This document shows, piece after piece, positions 1 through 5,987 of a stretch of 5,987 nt of DNA (positions are counted from its first letter, which is position 1; the number at the start of each line of letters is the position of its first letter). Made by a program: the position numbers and the translations under genes. The notes beneath the pieces were generated by a model. The model saw only the letters and a program-made list of their open reading frames with translations, was not told the DNA's origin and ran no database searches. Source of the stretch: Bacteroidales bacterium (GTDB lineage Bacteria; Bacteroidota; Bacteroidia; Bacteroidales; JALTDM01); contig JALTEO010000345.1 in NCBI GenBank assembly GCA_027073875.1, forward strand, positions 1-5,987, read 5' to 3'.

Positions 1-96
1 GCTTTATGATATTTTCCTTATACTTCCTCATATCTTTTCGCATTATCCCGATAGTGCATCAAAAATATGACTCGCCTAAGAAAAATATCAAAAAGC
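1..96. repeat. Long imperfect palindrome downstream of the porin-like gene
   Basis: The outer arms, 1-20 and 77-96, are reverse complements at 18 of 20 positions (mismatches at 6/91 and 16/81). After a short unpaired stretch, 28-37 pairs with 61-70 at 9 of 10 positions. After another small internal loop, 40-47 pairs with 50-57 (seven Watson-Crick pairs plus one T/G). The whole stretch can therefore fold as one long interrupted hairpin. Read as minus-strand RNA, the direction of the neighbouring porin gene, mismatches 16/81 and 34/64 become G-U wobbles, while 43/54 becomes A/C. It could be a small palindromic repeat or MITE-like element, or a large 3' structure or terminator for the porin transcript. 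The outer arm starts at base 1, so the element may extend beyond the window. The pairing is seen directly; the role is inferred. Confidence 0.7.
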
Positions 97-122
97 TGTG
101 AGTATTTCTTATATCGAACTCA
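81..122 (-). terminator. Weak terminator-like hairpin after the porin-like gene
   Basis: On the minus strand, a 5-base stem (positions 122-118 with 103-99, TGAGT/ACTCA) begins 6 bases after the porin stop codon. It encloses a 14-base loop and is followed by a T-rich run (minus-strand reading of 95-81). The stem is short and the loop large, so this is a poor intrinsic terminator. The T-rich run is also the outer arm of the 1-96 palindrome, which may be the real 3' structure. Confidence 0.2.
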
Positions 123-127
123 GGTTA

Positions 128-1303
128 TTACTTAAATTTCCACCAGAATGTTAATCTGGGAACGACATCTGCCAATCTCGTATCTTTTCCGTTTTTATTA
201 TCATACATATTTACCCAAAGATTTGGCATAAAATGAACATTCTTAGTGGGAGTAAAATCTATGCCGATTACGGTAAAATACTCTTTCCAGCCATCATTAC
301 TTACTTTGCTATCCGGATTCCACAGATCAAACCTCACAAAAGCATTTAATTTATCTTTAATTATATTTCCTTTTACGAAAAAAGTATATCCGGTGGGAAC
401 AACATTAACCGTATCTATTTTGCTTATGAGTGTATCTATATTTACACCATAATTTTCTTGTGCTTGTTTGCCACCTTCTATTCCTGCCGTTAAGCCGGCT
501 GTTTGGTAACCCAAAAATCCTTTAATTGTAGTTTTGTTTGTTTGCCAATGCCAGCTAACCGGATTTTGGTCTTCGTAGTCAAGATAAACTTCCCATAATA
601 AATGTTTATCAAATTCTTTTCCGTTTACAGAAAAATAAAACTTTTTAAATCTGTTATTTTCAGGTTTTTGACCTTGTCCGTTTCCTATCATCAAGTTATA
701 TCCTATTTTTTCGTTAAGAAGTTTTCCCGCCAGACTTATACCAACATCATTTGAGCTGCCAAGTTTTCTTGCATCAAATATTGTTTTTTCTATTGAGCGG
801 TAACCCCATATTTTTTCAGTAAATCTTGACCAAGTAAGTGTGCTTTGTGCTCCCAATATTAAACTTGCACCTTTGTATATTTCTTTCCACTTTATATACG
901 CATACTTTAAATTACCTGCCGATTTCTTACCATTTGGCAATAGTTGATCGTCATTGCTCTCGAGCATAATCTTGCCTTCAAATTTTGGGGAAAATTCAAA
1001 TGCTGAACCAAAATATATTCTTCTGAAGGCAAATGCTTGTGCATCCTTTTTCACATTGCAATATTCACTTGTTCCTATTCCGGGATTATTGCTACCTCCT
1101 GTCTTGTAATAATAATCTCCGAATACTTCGCCAAAAACCTTAAAACTCTTGACAAACGACTGATTTTGACTTTGTTCTAAAGATGAATCTTTATTTTCAG
1201 TATTGTTTTTTTGCGAAAAAACTAAAAGAGGCATAATAATATAAAACAATAGTAGCGGCAGTTTAATTTTTCTCCCCACATTCTTAAATCTTTTATTTTT
1301 CAT
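128..1303 (-). CDS. Predicted outer-membrane beta-barrel protein, porin-like
   Basis: This is a complete 391-residue secreted protein, probably a porin-like barrel in the outer membrane. The N-terminus is a signal peptide: a basic region (residues 1-14), a hydrophobic stretch (15-29, LPLLLFYIIMPLLVF), and a likely signal peptidase I cut near S30/Q31. A polar linker (31-50) follows. The rest has short alternating, aromatic-rich segments such as FKVFGEVFGDYYY (54-66), FAFRRIYFGSAFEF (91-104), KYAYIKWKE (133-141), GASLILGAQ (145-153) and LLWEVYLDYED (235-245). The chain ends TFWWKFK, an aromatic C-terminal strand typical of outer-membrane proteins. The layout resembles phosphate-selective porin (OprP/OprO)-like proteins of Bacteroidota, but I see no motif that fixes the substrate. 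The start is the only sensible Met before the signal peptide. The gene is transcribed away from the asparagine synthetase-type gene and has no evident pathway link to it. No truncation is visible. Barrel call fairly sure; function unknown. Confidence 0.72.
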   Translation of the reverse strand: MKNKRFKNVGRKIKLPLLLFYIIMPLLVFSQKNNTENKDSSLEQSQNQSFVKSFKVFGEVFGDYYYKTGGSNNPGIGTSEYCNVKKDAQAFAFRRIYFGSAFEFSPKFEGKIMLESNDDQLLPNGKKSAGNLKYAYIKWKEIYKGASLILGAQSTLTWSRFTEKIWGYRSIEKTIFDARKLGSSNDVGISLAGKLLNEKIGYNLMIGNGQGQKPENNRFKKFYFSVNGKEFDKHLLWEVYLDYEDQNPVSWHWQTNKTTIKGFLGYQTAGLTAGIEGGKQAQENYGVNIDTLISKIDTVNVVPTGYTFFVKGNIIKDKLNAFVRFDLWNPDSKVSNDGWKEYFTVIGIDFTPTKNVHFMPNLWVNMYDNKNGKDTRLADVVPRLTFWWKFK

Positions 1304-1356
1304 TTTGCGGTAAATCTTATGTTTGTTTTGAGAATTTATTCCAACTGAAAAAATTA

Positions 1357-1364
1357 CAAAGTTA
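1357..1364 (-). promoter_or_regulatory. Candidate -7 element for the porin-like gene
   Basis: The minus strand reads TAACTTTG here, an exact match to the Bacteroidota -7 consensus TAnnTTTG. It lies 53 bases upstream of the porin start codon, implying a leader of roughly 45 bases. No convincing TTG or TTTG sits about 20 bases further upstream, so only half of the promoter is supported. Chance matches are fairly common in AT-rich DNA. Confidence 0.35.
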
Positions 1365-1457
1365 ACGAAATGCTCAAATCATTTATATCATCTCTGTAAA
1401 TTAAGTTGAATTTATTACTGCAATTTAGGATATAAATATGTTATTTTGCAATGATTT

Positions 1458-3335
1458 ATGTGTGGAATATCCGGAATATATAAGTTTAATGAGATTAACG
1501 ATAAAGACATTGTTAATTTAAAGGCATCAATAAAAAAAATAGAAAAACGCGGTCCTGACAATTCGGGATTTTTTAACGACAATATTGTTGCACTTGGACA
1601 TTCACGACTTTCGGTTATAGATATTTCAAAAAATGCTAATCAGCCAATGACTGATGCAAGCAACAGGTATGTTATTGTTTACAATGGCGAATTTTACAAT
1701 TATAACACCGAAAGAAAAAAATTAGAATCAAAATATCAATTTAAATCACAAAGCGATACAGAGGTTCTTTTATATATGTTTATTGAATATGGAGCAGATT
1801 TTATTAATAAAGTGAATGGCTGTTTTGCTATAGCAATTTATGACAAGCAACAGAATCTGTTGTTTTTGGCTCGCGACCGGATGGGAATTAAACCTTTGTA
1901 TGTTTATAATGATGTCGATAAAATTATATTTGCATCTGAAATAAAAGCTTTATTGGAATTTGATATACCACGCGAGATAGATAATACCTCTTTGTATAAT
2001 TATTTTCAATTTAATTATATTCCCGGACCACAAACAATTTTTAAAAATATAAATAAGCTAACACCGGGTTCTTACATTTTAATTAGTCAAGAAAAGTTTA
2101 CCAAGAACAGATATTATTCGGTTCCGGAAAATAGCATAAATACAAAAATAATATATCAAGATACTCAGGAAAAGTTAATTGAACTAATTAATGAATCGGT
2201 AAAAAGCAGATTGGTGTCAGATGTTCCTATAGGTGCATTTTTAAGTGGAGGTATCGACAGCTCAATAATTACGGCAACAGCAAGTAAGTTTACCAATAAT
2301 CTTAATACTTTTTCGATAGGTTATGCCGATGAACCTTTTTTTGACGAAACAAAATATGCAGAGTTGGTAGCCAAAAAGTTTAAGACAAACCATACAACAT
2401 TTAAACTTACAAATGCCGATTTACTTAATAACCTATTTAATGTCTTTGATACATTGGATGAACCCTTTGCCGATAGCTCTGCTTTGGTTGTATATATTTT
2501 AAGTAAACTTACAAAACAAAAAGCAACCGTAGCATTATCGGGTGATGGTGCTGATGAAATTTTTTCGGGTTATAATAAGCACTTTGCTCACTATAATGCA
2601 ACCTTAAACAGCTCCAAAAACAGTTTAATTAAAAATACAGGATTTATCTGGGATACTTTACCAAAATCGCGAAATGGAAAAATATTTAATCAAATAAGGA
2701 AAATACAAAAATATAATAAAGGATTGAAACTTAATGATAAAGAAAGATACTGGGCATGGGCAACAATAAAATCTGAAGAACAAACACAAAATTTATTAAA
2801 AACACAAGTAAATCAAAAAGACTATAGCCGCCGGAAACACGAAATAACCGAATTTATTACTTCCGGTGATTTTAACCAAATTTTATATGCCGATACACAT
2901 CTTGTATTGCAAAACGATATGCTCACAAAAGTTGATTTAATGTCAATGGCTAATTCTTTAGAAGTGCGGACACCTTTTCTCGACCATAATATTGTCAATT
3001 TTGCTTTTTCGTTGCCGGTTAATTACAAGATAGATAAAAATATCAAAAAGAAAATTCTACAAGATGCCTATAAAAATATCTTACCAAAAGAGCTGTATAA
3101 TCGTCCCAAACACGGATTTGAAGTTCCTTTATTAAAGTGGTTAAAAGCAGATTTATACCCAATTATTTTAGAAGATTTATTAAATAAAGACCTTATTGAA
3201 AATCAAAATATCTTTAATTACAAAGAGATACAAAATATTGTAAATAAACTAAAATCCGGTAACCCAAACGATGCTCCGGCAGAAATATGGGCTTTAATAA
3301 TTTTTCAAAATTGGTGGAAAAAATACATACATTAG
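1458..3335 (+). CDS. asnB: Glutamine-hydrolysing asparagine synthetase-type amidotransferase
   Basis: This complete 625-residue class II enzyme is cytoplasmic. The family takes ammonia from glutamine and transfers it to an ATP-activated carboxylate, classically aspartate to asparagine. The N-terminal glutaminase domain (about 2-215) begins MCGISG, so Cys2 is the nucleophile after Met removal, which fixes the start. It carries RGPDNSG (31-37), GHSRLSVID (48-56), NGEFYNY (76-82), SDTE (99-102) and ARDRMGIKPLY (138-148). The synthetase domain (about 235-620) has the ATP-binding PP-loop SGGIDSS (263-269), LSGDGADEIFSGY (360-372), the KVDLMSMANSLEVRTPFLDH region (491-510) and RPKHGFEVP (549-557). 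All key residues are present. In Bacteroidota, paralogues in surface-polysaccharide loci may amidate sugar acids rather than aspartate. The glycosyltransferase downstream makes that plausible but unproven, and no visible motif separates the two roles. Base composition is AT-rich. No strong promoter was found; a degenerate one ending at 1448 would leave almost no leader. Confidence 0.95.
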   Translation: MCGISGIYKFNEINDKDIVNLKASIKKIEKRGPDNSGFFNDNIVALGHSRLSVIDISKNANQPMTDASNRYVIVYNGEFYNYNTERKKLESKYQFKSQSDTEVLLYMFIEYGADFINKVNGCFAIAIYDKQQNLLFLARDRMGIKPLYVYNDVDKIIFASEIKALLEFDIPREIDNTSLYNYFQFNYIPGPQTIFKNINKLTPGSYILISQEKFTKNRYYSVPENSINTKIIYQDTQEKLIELINESVKSRLVSDVPIGAFLSGGIDSSIITATASKFTNNLNTFSIGYADEPFFDETKYAELVAKKFKTNHTTFKLTNADLLNNLFNVFDTLDEPFADSSALVVYILSKLTKQKATVALSGDGADEIFSGYNKHFAHYNATLNSSKNSLIKNTGFIWDTLPKSRNGKIFNQIRKIQKYNKGLKLNDKERYWAWATIKSEEQTQNLLKTQVNQKDYSRRKHEITEFITSGDFNQILYADTHLVLQNDMLTKVDLMSMANSLEVRTPFLDHNIVNFAFSLPVNYKIDKNIKKKILQDAYKNILPKELYNRPKHGFEVPLLKWLKADLYPIILEDLLNKDLIENQNIFNYKEIQNIVNKLKSGNPNDAPAEIWALIIFQNWWKKYIH

Positions 3336-3357
3336 TGTATAAAAAGAGCATATACAC
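3335..3357 (+). repeat. Perfect 7-base inverted repeat at the asnB stop codon
   Basis: GTGTATA (3335-3341) and TATACAC (3351-3357) form a perfect 7-base stem around a 9-base loop. The first base of the stem is the last base of the asnB stop codon. An A-rich stretch follows rather than a T-run, so it is not a canonical intrinsic terminator for the plus strand. It may attenuate readthrough or protect the asnB 3' end. It lies just upstream of the glycosyltransferase promoter. Confidence 0.4.
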
Positions 3358-3366
3358 AAAATATAG

Positions 3367-3397
3367 TTGCAGTAATTGATTATATGCTGTACATTTG
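3367..3397 (+). promoter_or_regulatory. Bacteroidota-type promoter for the glycosyltransferase gene
   Basis: TTG at 3367-3369 (within GTTGC) is followed after exactly 20 bases by TACATTTG at 3390-3397, which matches TAnnTTTG in full. Element sequences and spacing fit the known Bacteroidota housekeeping sigma factor promoter (TTTG, about 19-21 bases, TAnnTTTG). Transcription would start near 3402-3405, leaving a leader of about 10-13 A/T-rich bases before the ATG at 3415. This means the glycosyltransferase need not depend on readthrough from asnB. It also argues against the upstream TTG start at 3376, which lies between the two promoter elements. Confidence 0.6.
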
Positions 3398-3414
3398 AAC
3401 ATTATTTTAAAAAA

Positions 3415-4602
3415 ATGGCAAAGAAAGTATTAAGAATCTTAAACAGATTTAATATTGGTGGACCAACATCCAATGCAGCTTATTTGTCAAAATATTTGTC
3501 AAATGATTTTGAAACAAAGTTAATTGGCGGAGAAAAATGCGATAGCGAAGACAGCTCTGAATACATTCTTCGCGAAATGGGTATAAAGCCCGTTATTATT
3601 AAAGAAATGCAACGCAAAATCAATCCAAGAAAAGATTTAATAGCATATAAAAAAATTAAACAAATAATAAAAGAATATAAACCGGATATTGTTCATACAC
3701 ACGCATCAAAAGCAGGGATGTTAGGTAGACTTGCTGCAATAAATATGAATGTCCCGATTATTATTCATACATTTCACGGGCATATATTTCATTCATATTT
3801 TAGTACATATAAGACTAAAGTTTTTAAAGAAATAGAAAGGAAACTTGCCAACCGGAGTTCAAAGATTATTGCCATCAGCGAAAGACAACAATATGAATTG
3901 TCAGAAGTTTATAAAATTGCAGAAAAAGATAAATTCTCAGTTATTCCTTTGGGATTTGATTTGTCAAAATTTCACGAAAATATTGATTTTAAACGAAAAC
4001 AATTTCGTAAAGAATATAAAATTGCCGATGATGAAATTGCAATTGCAATAGTCGGAAGGTTAGCACCAATAAAGAATCATAAATTGTTTTTGGAAGCCAT
4101 CAAATTTGTTGTCAACAATTCGTCAAAAAAAATAAGAGCATTTATTGTTGGCGATGGAGAAAGTCGCGACGAAATAATTAAAAAAGCCGAAAAACTCGGA
4201 TTAAGTTATTCTTTAAAAAAGGAAAGGGCAACAATTAATTTTACTTCATGGATAATCGATGTTGATAGTGTTTATGCAGGTGTTGATATTGTAACCTTAA
4301 CATCGCTGAATGAGGGAACACCGGTAAGTTTAATAGAAGCACAGGCGGCCAACAGACCTGTTTTGAGTACGAAAGTTGGTGGAATTGAGAATGTTGTAAT
4401 CGAAGAAAAAACCGGATTGTTGGCAAATTCCAACGATTTTCCGGATTATAGTAATAAGTTATTGGAGCTTGTTGAAAACAATGAGTTTCGTTATGAATTA
4501 TCGAAACAAGGATGGGAGAATGTCAAGGAAAGATACAGTTACGAGTCGTTAGTAAGAAATACCGAAAGTCTTTATAACGAATTGTTATTACAACAAAGCT
4601 AA
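3415..4602 (+). CDS. Glycosyltransferase, GT4 family (GT-B fold)
   Basis: This complete 395-residue retaining-type glycosyltransferase probably moves a sugar from a nucleotide donor onto a lipid-linked or growing surface glycan at the cytoplasmic face of the inner membrane. The N-terminal acceptor domain has the glycine-rich loop NIGGPTSNAAYL (13-24), HTHASKAGMLGRLAA (94-108) and TFHGH (119-123). The C-terminal donor domain has GRLAPIKNH (214-222, with the phosphate-binding Arg and Lys), VGDG (245-248), and SLNEGTPVSLIEAQA (297-311), which contains the family EX7E motif (E300 and E308). VGGIENVV (321-328) and GLLA (334-337) are also typical. No signal peptide or membrane segment is evident. 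The open frame extends 13 codons upstream to a TTG at 3376, but the ATG at 3415 is preferred: MAKKVLRILNRFN is a normal start for the fold, an A-rich leader precedes it, and the promoter occupies the upstream extension. Donor and acceptor sugars cannot be read from sequence. It lies 79 bases after asnB and is AT-rich. Confidence 0.92.
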   Translation: MAKKVLRILNRFNIGGPTSNAAYLSKYLSNDFETKLIGGEKCDSEDSSEYILREMGIKPVIIKEMQRKINPRKDLIAYKKIKQIIKEYKPDIVHTHASKAGMLGRLAAINMNVPIIIHTFHGHIFHSYFSTYKTKVFKEIERKLANRSSKIIAISERQQYELSEVYKIAEKDKFSVIPLGFDLSKFHENIDFKRKQFRKEYKIADDEIAIAIVGRLAPIKNHKLFLEAIKFVVNNSSKKIRAFIVGDGESRDEIIKKAEKLGLSYSLKKERATINFTSWIIDVDSVYAGVDIVTLTSLNEGTPVSLIEAQAANRPVLSTKVGGIENVVIEEKTGLLANSNDFPDYSNKLLELVENNEFRYELSKQGWENVKERYSYESLVRNTESLYNELLLQQS

Positions 4603-4649
4603 TTTTAATACAAAGGTAATAATCCTCAAGAGAATCATTTGATTTTAAG

Positions 4650-4683
4650 AGAGATTGCTTTGTCGTTTCTCCTCGCAATGACG
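4650..4683. repeat. Copy of a dispersed bacterial intergenic repeat
   Basis: The minus-strand reading, GTCATTGCGAGGAGAAACGA then CAAAGCAATCTC, closely resembles a short repeat I recall being scattered between genes in many unrelated bacterial genomes. That repeat often yields spurious peptides containing SLRG(E/T)TKQS, and the minus-strand frame here gives SLRGETTKQS. Within it, ATTGC (4654-4658) and GCAAT (4675-4679) form a short inverted repeat. Only one copy is visible in this window, so the repeat call rests on recognition. No transposase is nearby, and the boundaries are approximate. Confidence 0.55.
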
Positions 4684-4724
4684 GTGCTTTTGGGGGATGC
4701 TGATTTGCAATAACTAAAATTAAC

Positions 4725-4736
4725 CCCAAATTTGGG
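4725..4736. repeat. Perfect 12-base palindrome in the convergent spacer
   Basis: CCCAAATTTGGG is a perfect palindrome lying between the convergent glycosyltransferase and epimerase genes. On the minus strand it is followed by GTTAATTTTAG, which is modestly T-rich, so it might help end the epimerase transcript. With no intrinsic loop it would form only about four closed pairs as RNA. A protein-binding site or remnant of a repeat is equally possible. Confidence 0.35.
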
Positions 4737-4744
4737 TATTTCTA

Positions 4745-4763
4745 AATCGGGATTTCCCGCATT
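4745..4763. repeat. Small hairpin in the convergent spacer
   Basis: CGGGA (4748-4752) and TCCCG (4755-4759) are perfect reverse complements. Allowing one bulged base (4760), AAT at 4745-4747 and ATT at 4761-4763 extend the pairing to eight pairs. No T-run follows on either strand, so it is not a standard terminator. Together with the palindrome just to its left, it could form a non-canonical bidirectional stop between the facing genes. Confidence 0.35.
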
Positions 4764-4785
4764 CCTAACCCTTTATCCATCGCAC

Positions 4786-4817
4786 ATTCATACAATTCAC
4801 AAAGTTCTTGTATGAAT
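4786..4817 (-). repeat. Perfect 10-base inverted repeat enclosing the wecB stop codon
   Basis: ATTCATACAA (4786-4795) and TTGTATGAAT (4808-4817) are perfect reverse complements around a 12-base loop. On the minus strand the first arm lies in the last codons of the epimerase gene, the TGA stop (4799-4797) falls in the loop, and the second arm is just past the stop. The stem is the strongest small hairpin in the spacer but is not followed by a T-run. It may be a terminator-like or RNA-stabilising structure; the function is inferred. Confidence 0.5.
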
Positions 4818-5960
4818 AATGCGGGTTAATGCCTTAACAATCCGTTCGGCAGTTTTGCCATCCCACAGCTCGGGACGAACAGGATGGCGTTCCAACAATA
4901 ATGTTTTTTGGTATTCGTTGCGAATGCGTTCAATATTATTGCCGACCAAGACAGAAGCACCGCCATGTTCACGGAGTGTTACCGGGCGTTCGGTGTTCCA
5001 TCGCAAGGTAAGACAAGGCGTTCCAAGAATGGTTGATTCTTCCTGCAAACCACCGCTATCGGTAAGAACAACTTTTGCCGTGCTGTTGAGCTTTATCATT
5101 TCGTGATAACCAACAGGATGGAGCAAAATTAGATTTTTTACCGTTGCCAAATCGTCCCATAACCCGAATTCTTTCAAGCGGTTTTGTGTGCGTGGATGAA
5201 TACTCCATACCAGCGTTAAATCTTTGGTAACTTCCTGTGTAAAAAAACGAGTAATTGCCGTAAGAATATCTTTATGGTCCACATTAGAAGGACGATGCAT
5301 CGTAACAACAGCAAATTGCTCCGGATTGGGAGCTTTTATTTCCGGATAGTTAATGAGTAAATTGTTTTTAATAATATCTTTAAGGTTAAACGATAGTGCT
5401 TTCTCCCGTTCGTATTCCAGCGTATCAATCATAATGTTGCCGACAAACTTTATTTTTTCGTCGGGGACGCCTTCTTTTTTAAGGTTTTCATCAGAAATTC
5501 TATCGGGTGTAAACAGTAAATCGGAGAGACGGTCGGCAACGAGGCGGTTGACTTCTTCCGGCATGGAGATGTCGCCCGAACGCAACCCTGCTTCTATATG
5601 TGCCAGAGCAATATGTTCTTTTTTGGCAGTAACCGAGCCGGCAAGAATGGCATTGACATCGCCGACAACCACTACCCAGTCGGGATTTTCCCGTTTGACA
5701 ACTTTTTCAAATTCAATCATCGTTTTACCGACCTGTTCGGCGTGTGTACCGGAGCCGATACCGAGATGAATATCAGCAGGTGGTATATTCAGCTCATCGA
5801 AAAACTTTTGCGACATCCGTATGTCATAATGTTGTCCCGTATGAACCAATATATGTTCAATCTTTTTGTCTGAAGTTTCATTGTGTGCTTTGATTGCCCT
5901 GATAAACGGAGCTATCTTCATAAAATTCGGTCTTGCACCGACGATGGAAATAATTTTCAT
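4797..5960 (-). CDS. wecB: UDP-N-acetylglucosamine 2-epimerase, non-hydrolysing
   Basis: This complete 387-residue cytoplasmic enzyme interconverts UDP-GlcNAc and UDP-ManNAc, the precursor for ManNAc or ManNAcA residues in surface polysaccharides. The length is normal for the family. Family motifs run in order: GARPNFMK (8-15), HTGQHYD (40-46), GDVNA (100-104), HIEAGLRSGD (121-130), MPEEVNR (133-139), MHRPSN (221-226), HPR (255-257), DSGGLQEE (301-308) and RWNTERPVT (320-328). By position, D101, E123, E135 or E136 and H222 correspond to the conserved acidic and histidine residues of the active site. GDVN in place of the GDT of E. coli WecB is, to my knowledge, a variant seen in related enzymes. 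The start is firm: an in-frame TAG lies two codons upstream of the ATG. It is transcribed towards the glycosyltransferase and is richer in G+C than it. Only 27 upstream bases are visible and no promoter can be assigned. A close relative acting on another UDP-HexNAc cannot be excluded. Confidence 0.95.
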   Translation of the reverse strand: MKIISIVGARPNFMKIAPFIRAIKAHNETSDKKIEHILVHTGQHYDIRMSQKFFDELNIPPADIHLGIGSGTHAEQVGKTMIEFEKVVKRENPDWVVVVGDVNAILAGSVTAKKEHIALAHIEAGLRSGDISMPEEVNRLVADRLSDLLFTPDRISDENLKKEGVPDEKIKFVGNIMIDTLEYEREKALSFNLKDIIKNNLLINYPEIKAPNPEQFAVVTMHRPSNVDHKDILTAITRFFTQEVTKDLTLVWSIHPRTQNRLKEFGLWDDLATVKNLILLHPVGYHEMIKLNSTAKVVLTDSGGLQEESTILGTPCLTLRWNTERPVTLREHGGASVLVGNNIERIRNEYQKTLLLERHPVRPELWDGKTAERIVKALTRIIHTRTL

Positions 5961-5987
5961 TTGCTAGAATCTGTAATATTTATATGT

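Noticed and set aside
1318..1325. Plus-strand TATGTTTG, an exact TAnnTTTG match
   Set aside because: It lies over 130 bases upstream of asnB, with no TTG at the right spacing. Such matches arise by chance in AT-rich DNA.
1418..1448. Possible asnB promoter: ACTG, 20 bases, TTATTTTG
   Set aside because: Each element has a mismatch to the Bacteroidota consensus, and the transcript would begin almost at the ATG (1458). Too weak to annotate, though not excluded.
3214..3402. Minus-strand open frame of 62 codons across the asnB end
   Set aside because: It is antisense to the conserved C-terminal end of asnB and the promoter gap, with no recognisable domain or initiation context.
3376..3414. Thirteen-codon N-terminal extension of the glycosyltransferase from a TTG start
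   Set aside because: It would begin between the -33 and -7 elements of a good promoter, adds residues with no family resemblance, and lacks any initiation signal. The ATG at 3415 fits the fold.
4611..4618. Minus-strand TACCTTTG, an exact TAnnTTTG match just after the glycosyltransferase
   Set aside because: It would drive only antisense transcription into the glycosyltransferase, and no matching upstream element was identified. Treated as chance.
4523..4729. Minus-strand open frame of 68 codons overlapping the glycosyltransferase end and the spacer
   Set aside because: Its sequence includes the spurious SLRGETTKQS peptide produced by the dispersed repeat, and the rest is antisense to the glycosyltransferase. 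There is no sign of a real protein.
5353..5769. Plus-strand open frame of 138 codons
   Set aside because: It lies entirely antisense within wecB, whose protein carries all family motifs. The opposite frame is a shadow, as is the overlapping frame at 5598-5873.

Overview
The window looks like Bacteroidota DNA. Evidence: an AT-rich background, gene starts without Shine-Dalgarno sequences but with A/T-rich leaders, a close match to the Bacteroidota promoter (TTG, 20 bases, TAnnTTTG), and a secreted beta-barrel-type protein with a short signal peptide. Genus cannot be told from this sequence. No RNA gene, CRISPR array, transposase or integrase was seen.

Layout. Positions 1-96 form a long imperfect palindrome lying downstream of a minus-strand gene for a predicted outer-membrane porin-like protein (128-1303). 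A 154-base divergent intergenic region follows. Then come two plus-strand genes: a complete glutamine-dependent asparagine synthetase-type amidotransferase (1458-3335) and, 79 bases on, a GT4-type glycosyltransferase (3415-4602). The second has its own well-formed promoter in the gap. A 194-base convergent intergenic region (4603-4796) holds a copy of what I recognise as a dispersed bacterial repeat plus several small palindromes. On the minus strand, 4797-5960 encodes a complete non-hydrolysing UDP-N-acetylglucosamine 2-epimerase, whose start lies 27 bases from the window end.

How the genes fit together. The amidotransferase, glycosyltransferase and nucleotide-sugar epimerase together suggest the edge of a surface polysaccharide (O-antigen, capsule or exopolysaccharide) locus. 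The epimerase would supply UDP-ManNAc, the glycosyltransferase would add a sugar to a growing glycan, and the AsnB-like enzyme either makes asparagine or, as in some polysaccharide loci, amidates a sugar acid. The epimerase faces the other two and is visibly richer in G+C, so it is probably a separate transcription unit, possibly with a different history. The porin-like gene has no clear functional link to the rest.

I see no convincing new multi-gene system. The most unusual items are the 96-base palindrome at the left edge, the repeat-containing convergent spacer, and hairpins placed right at stop codons.
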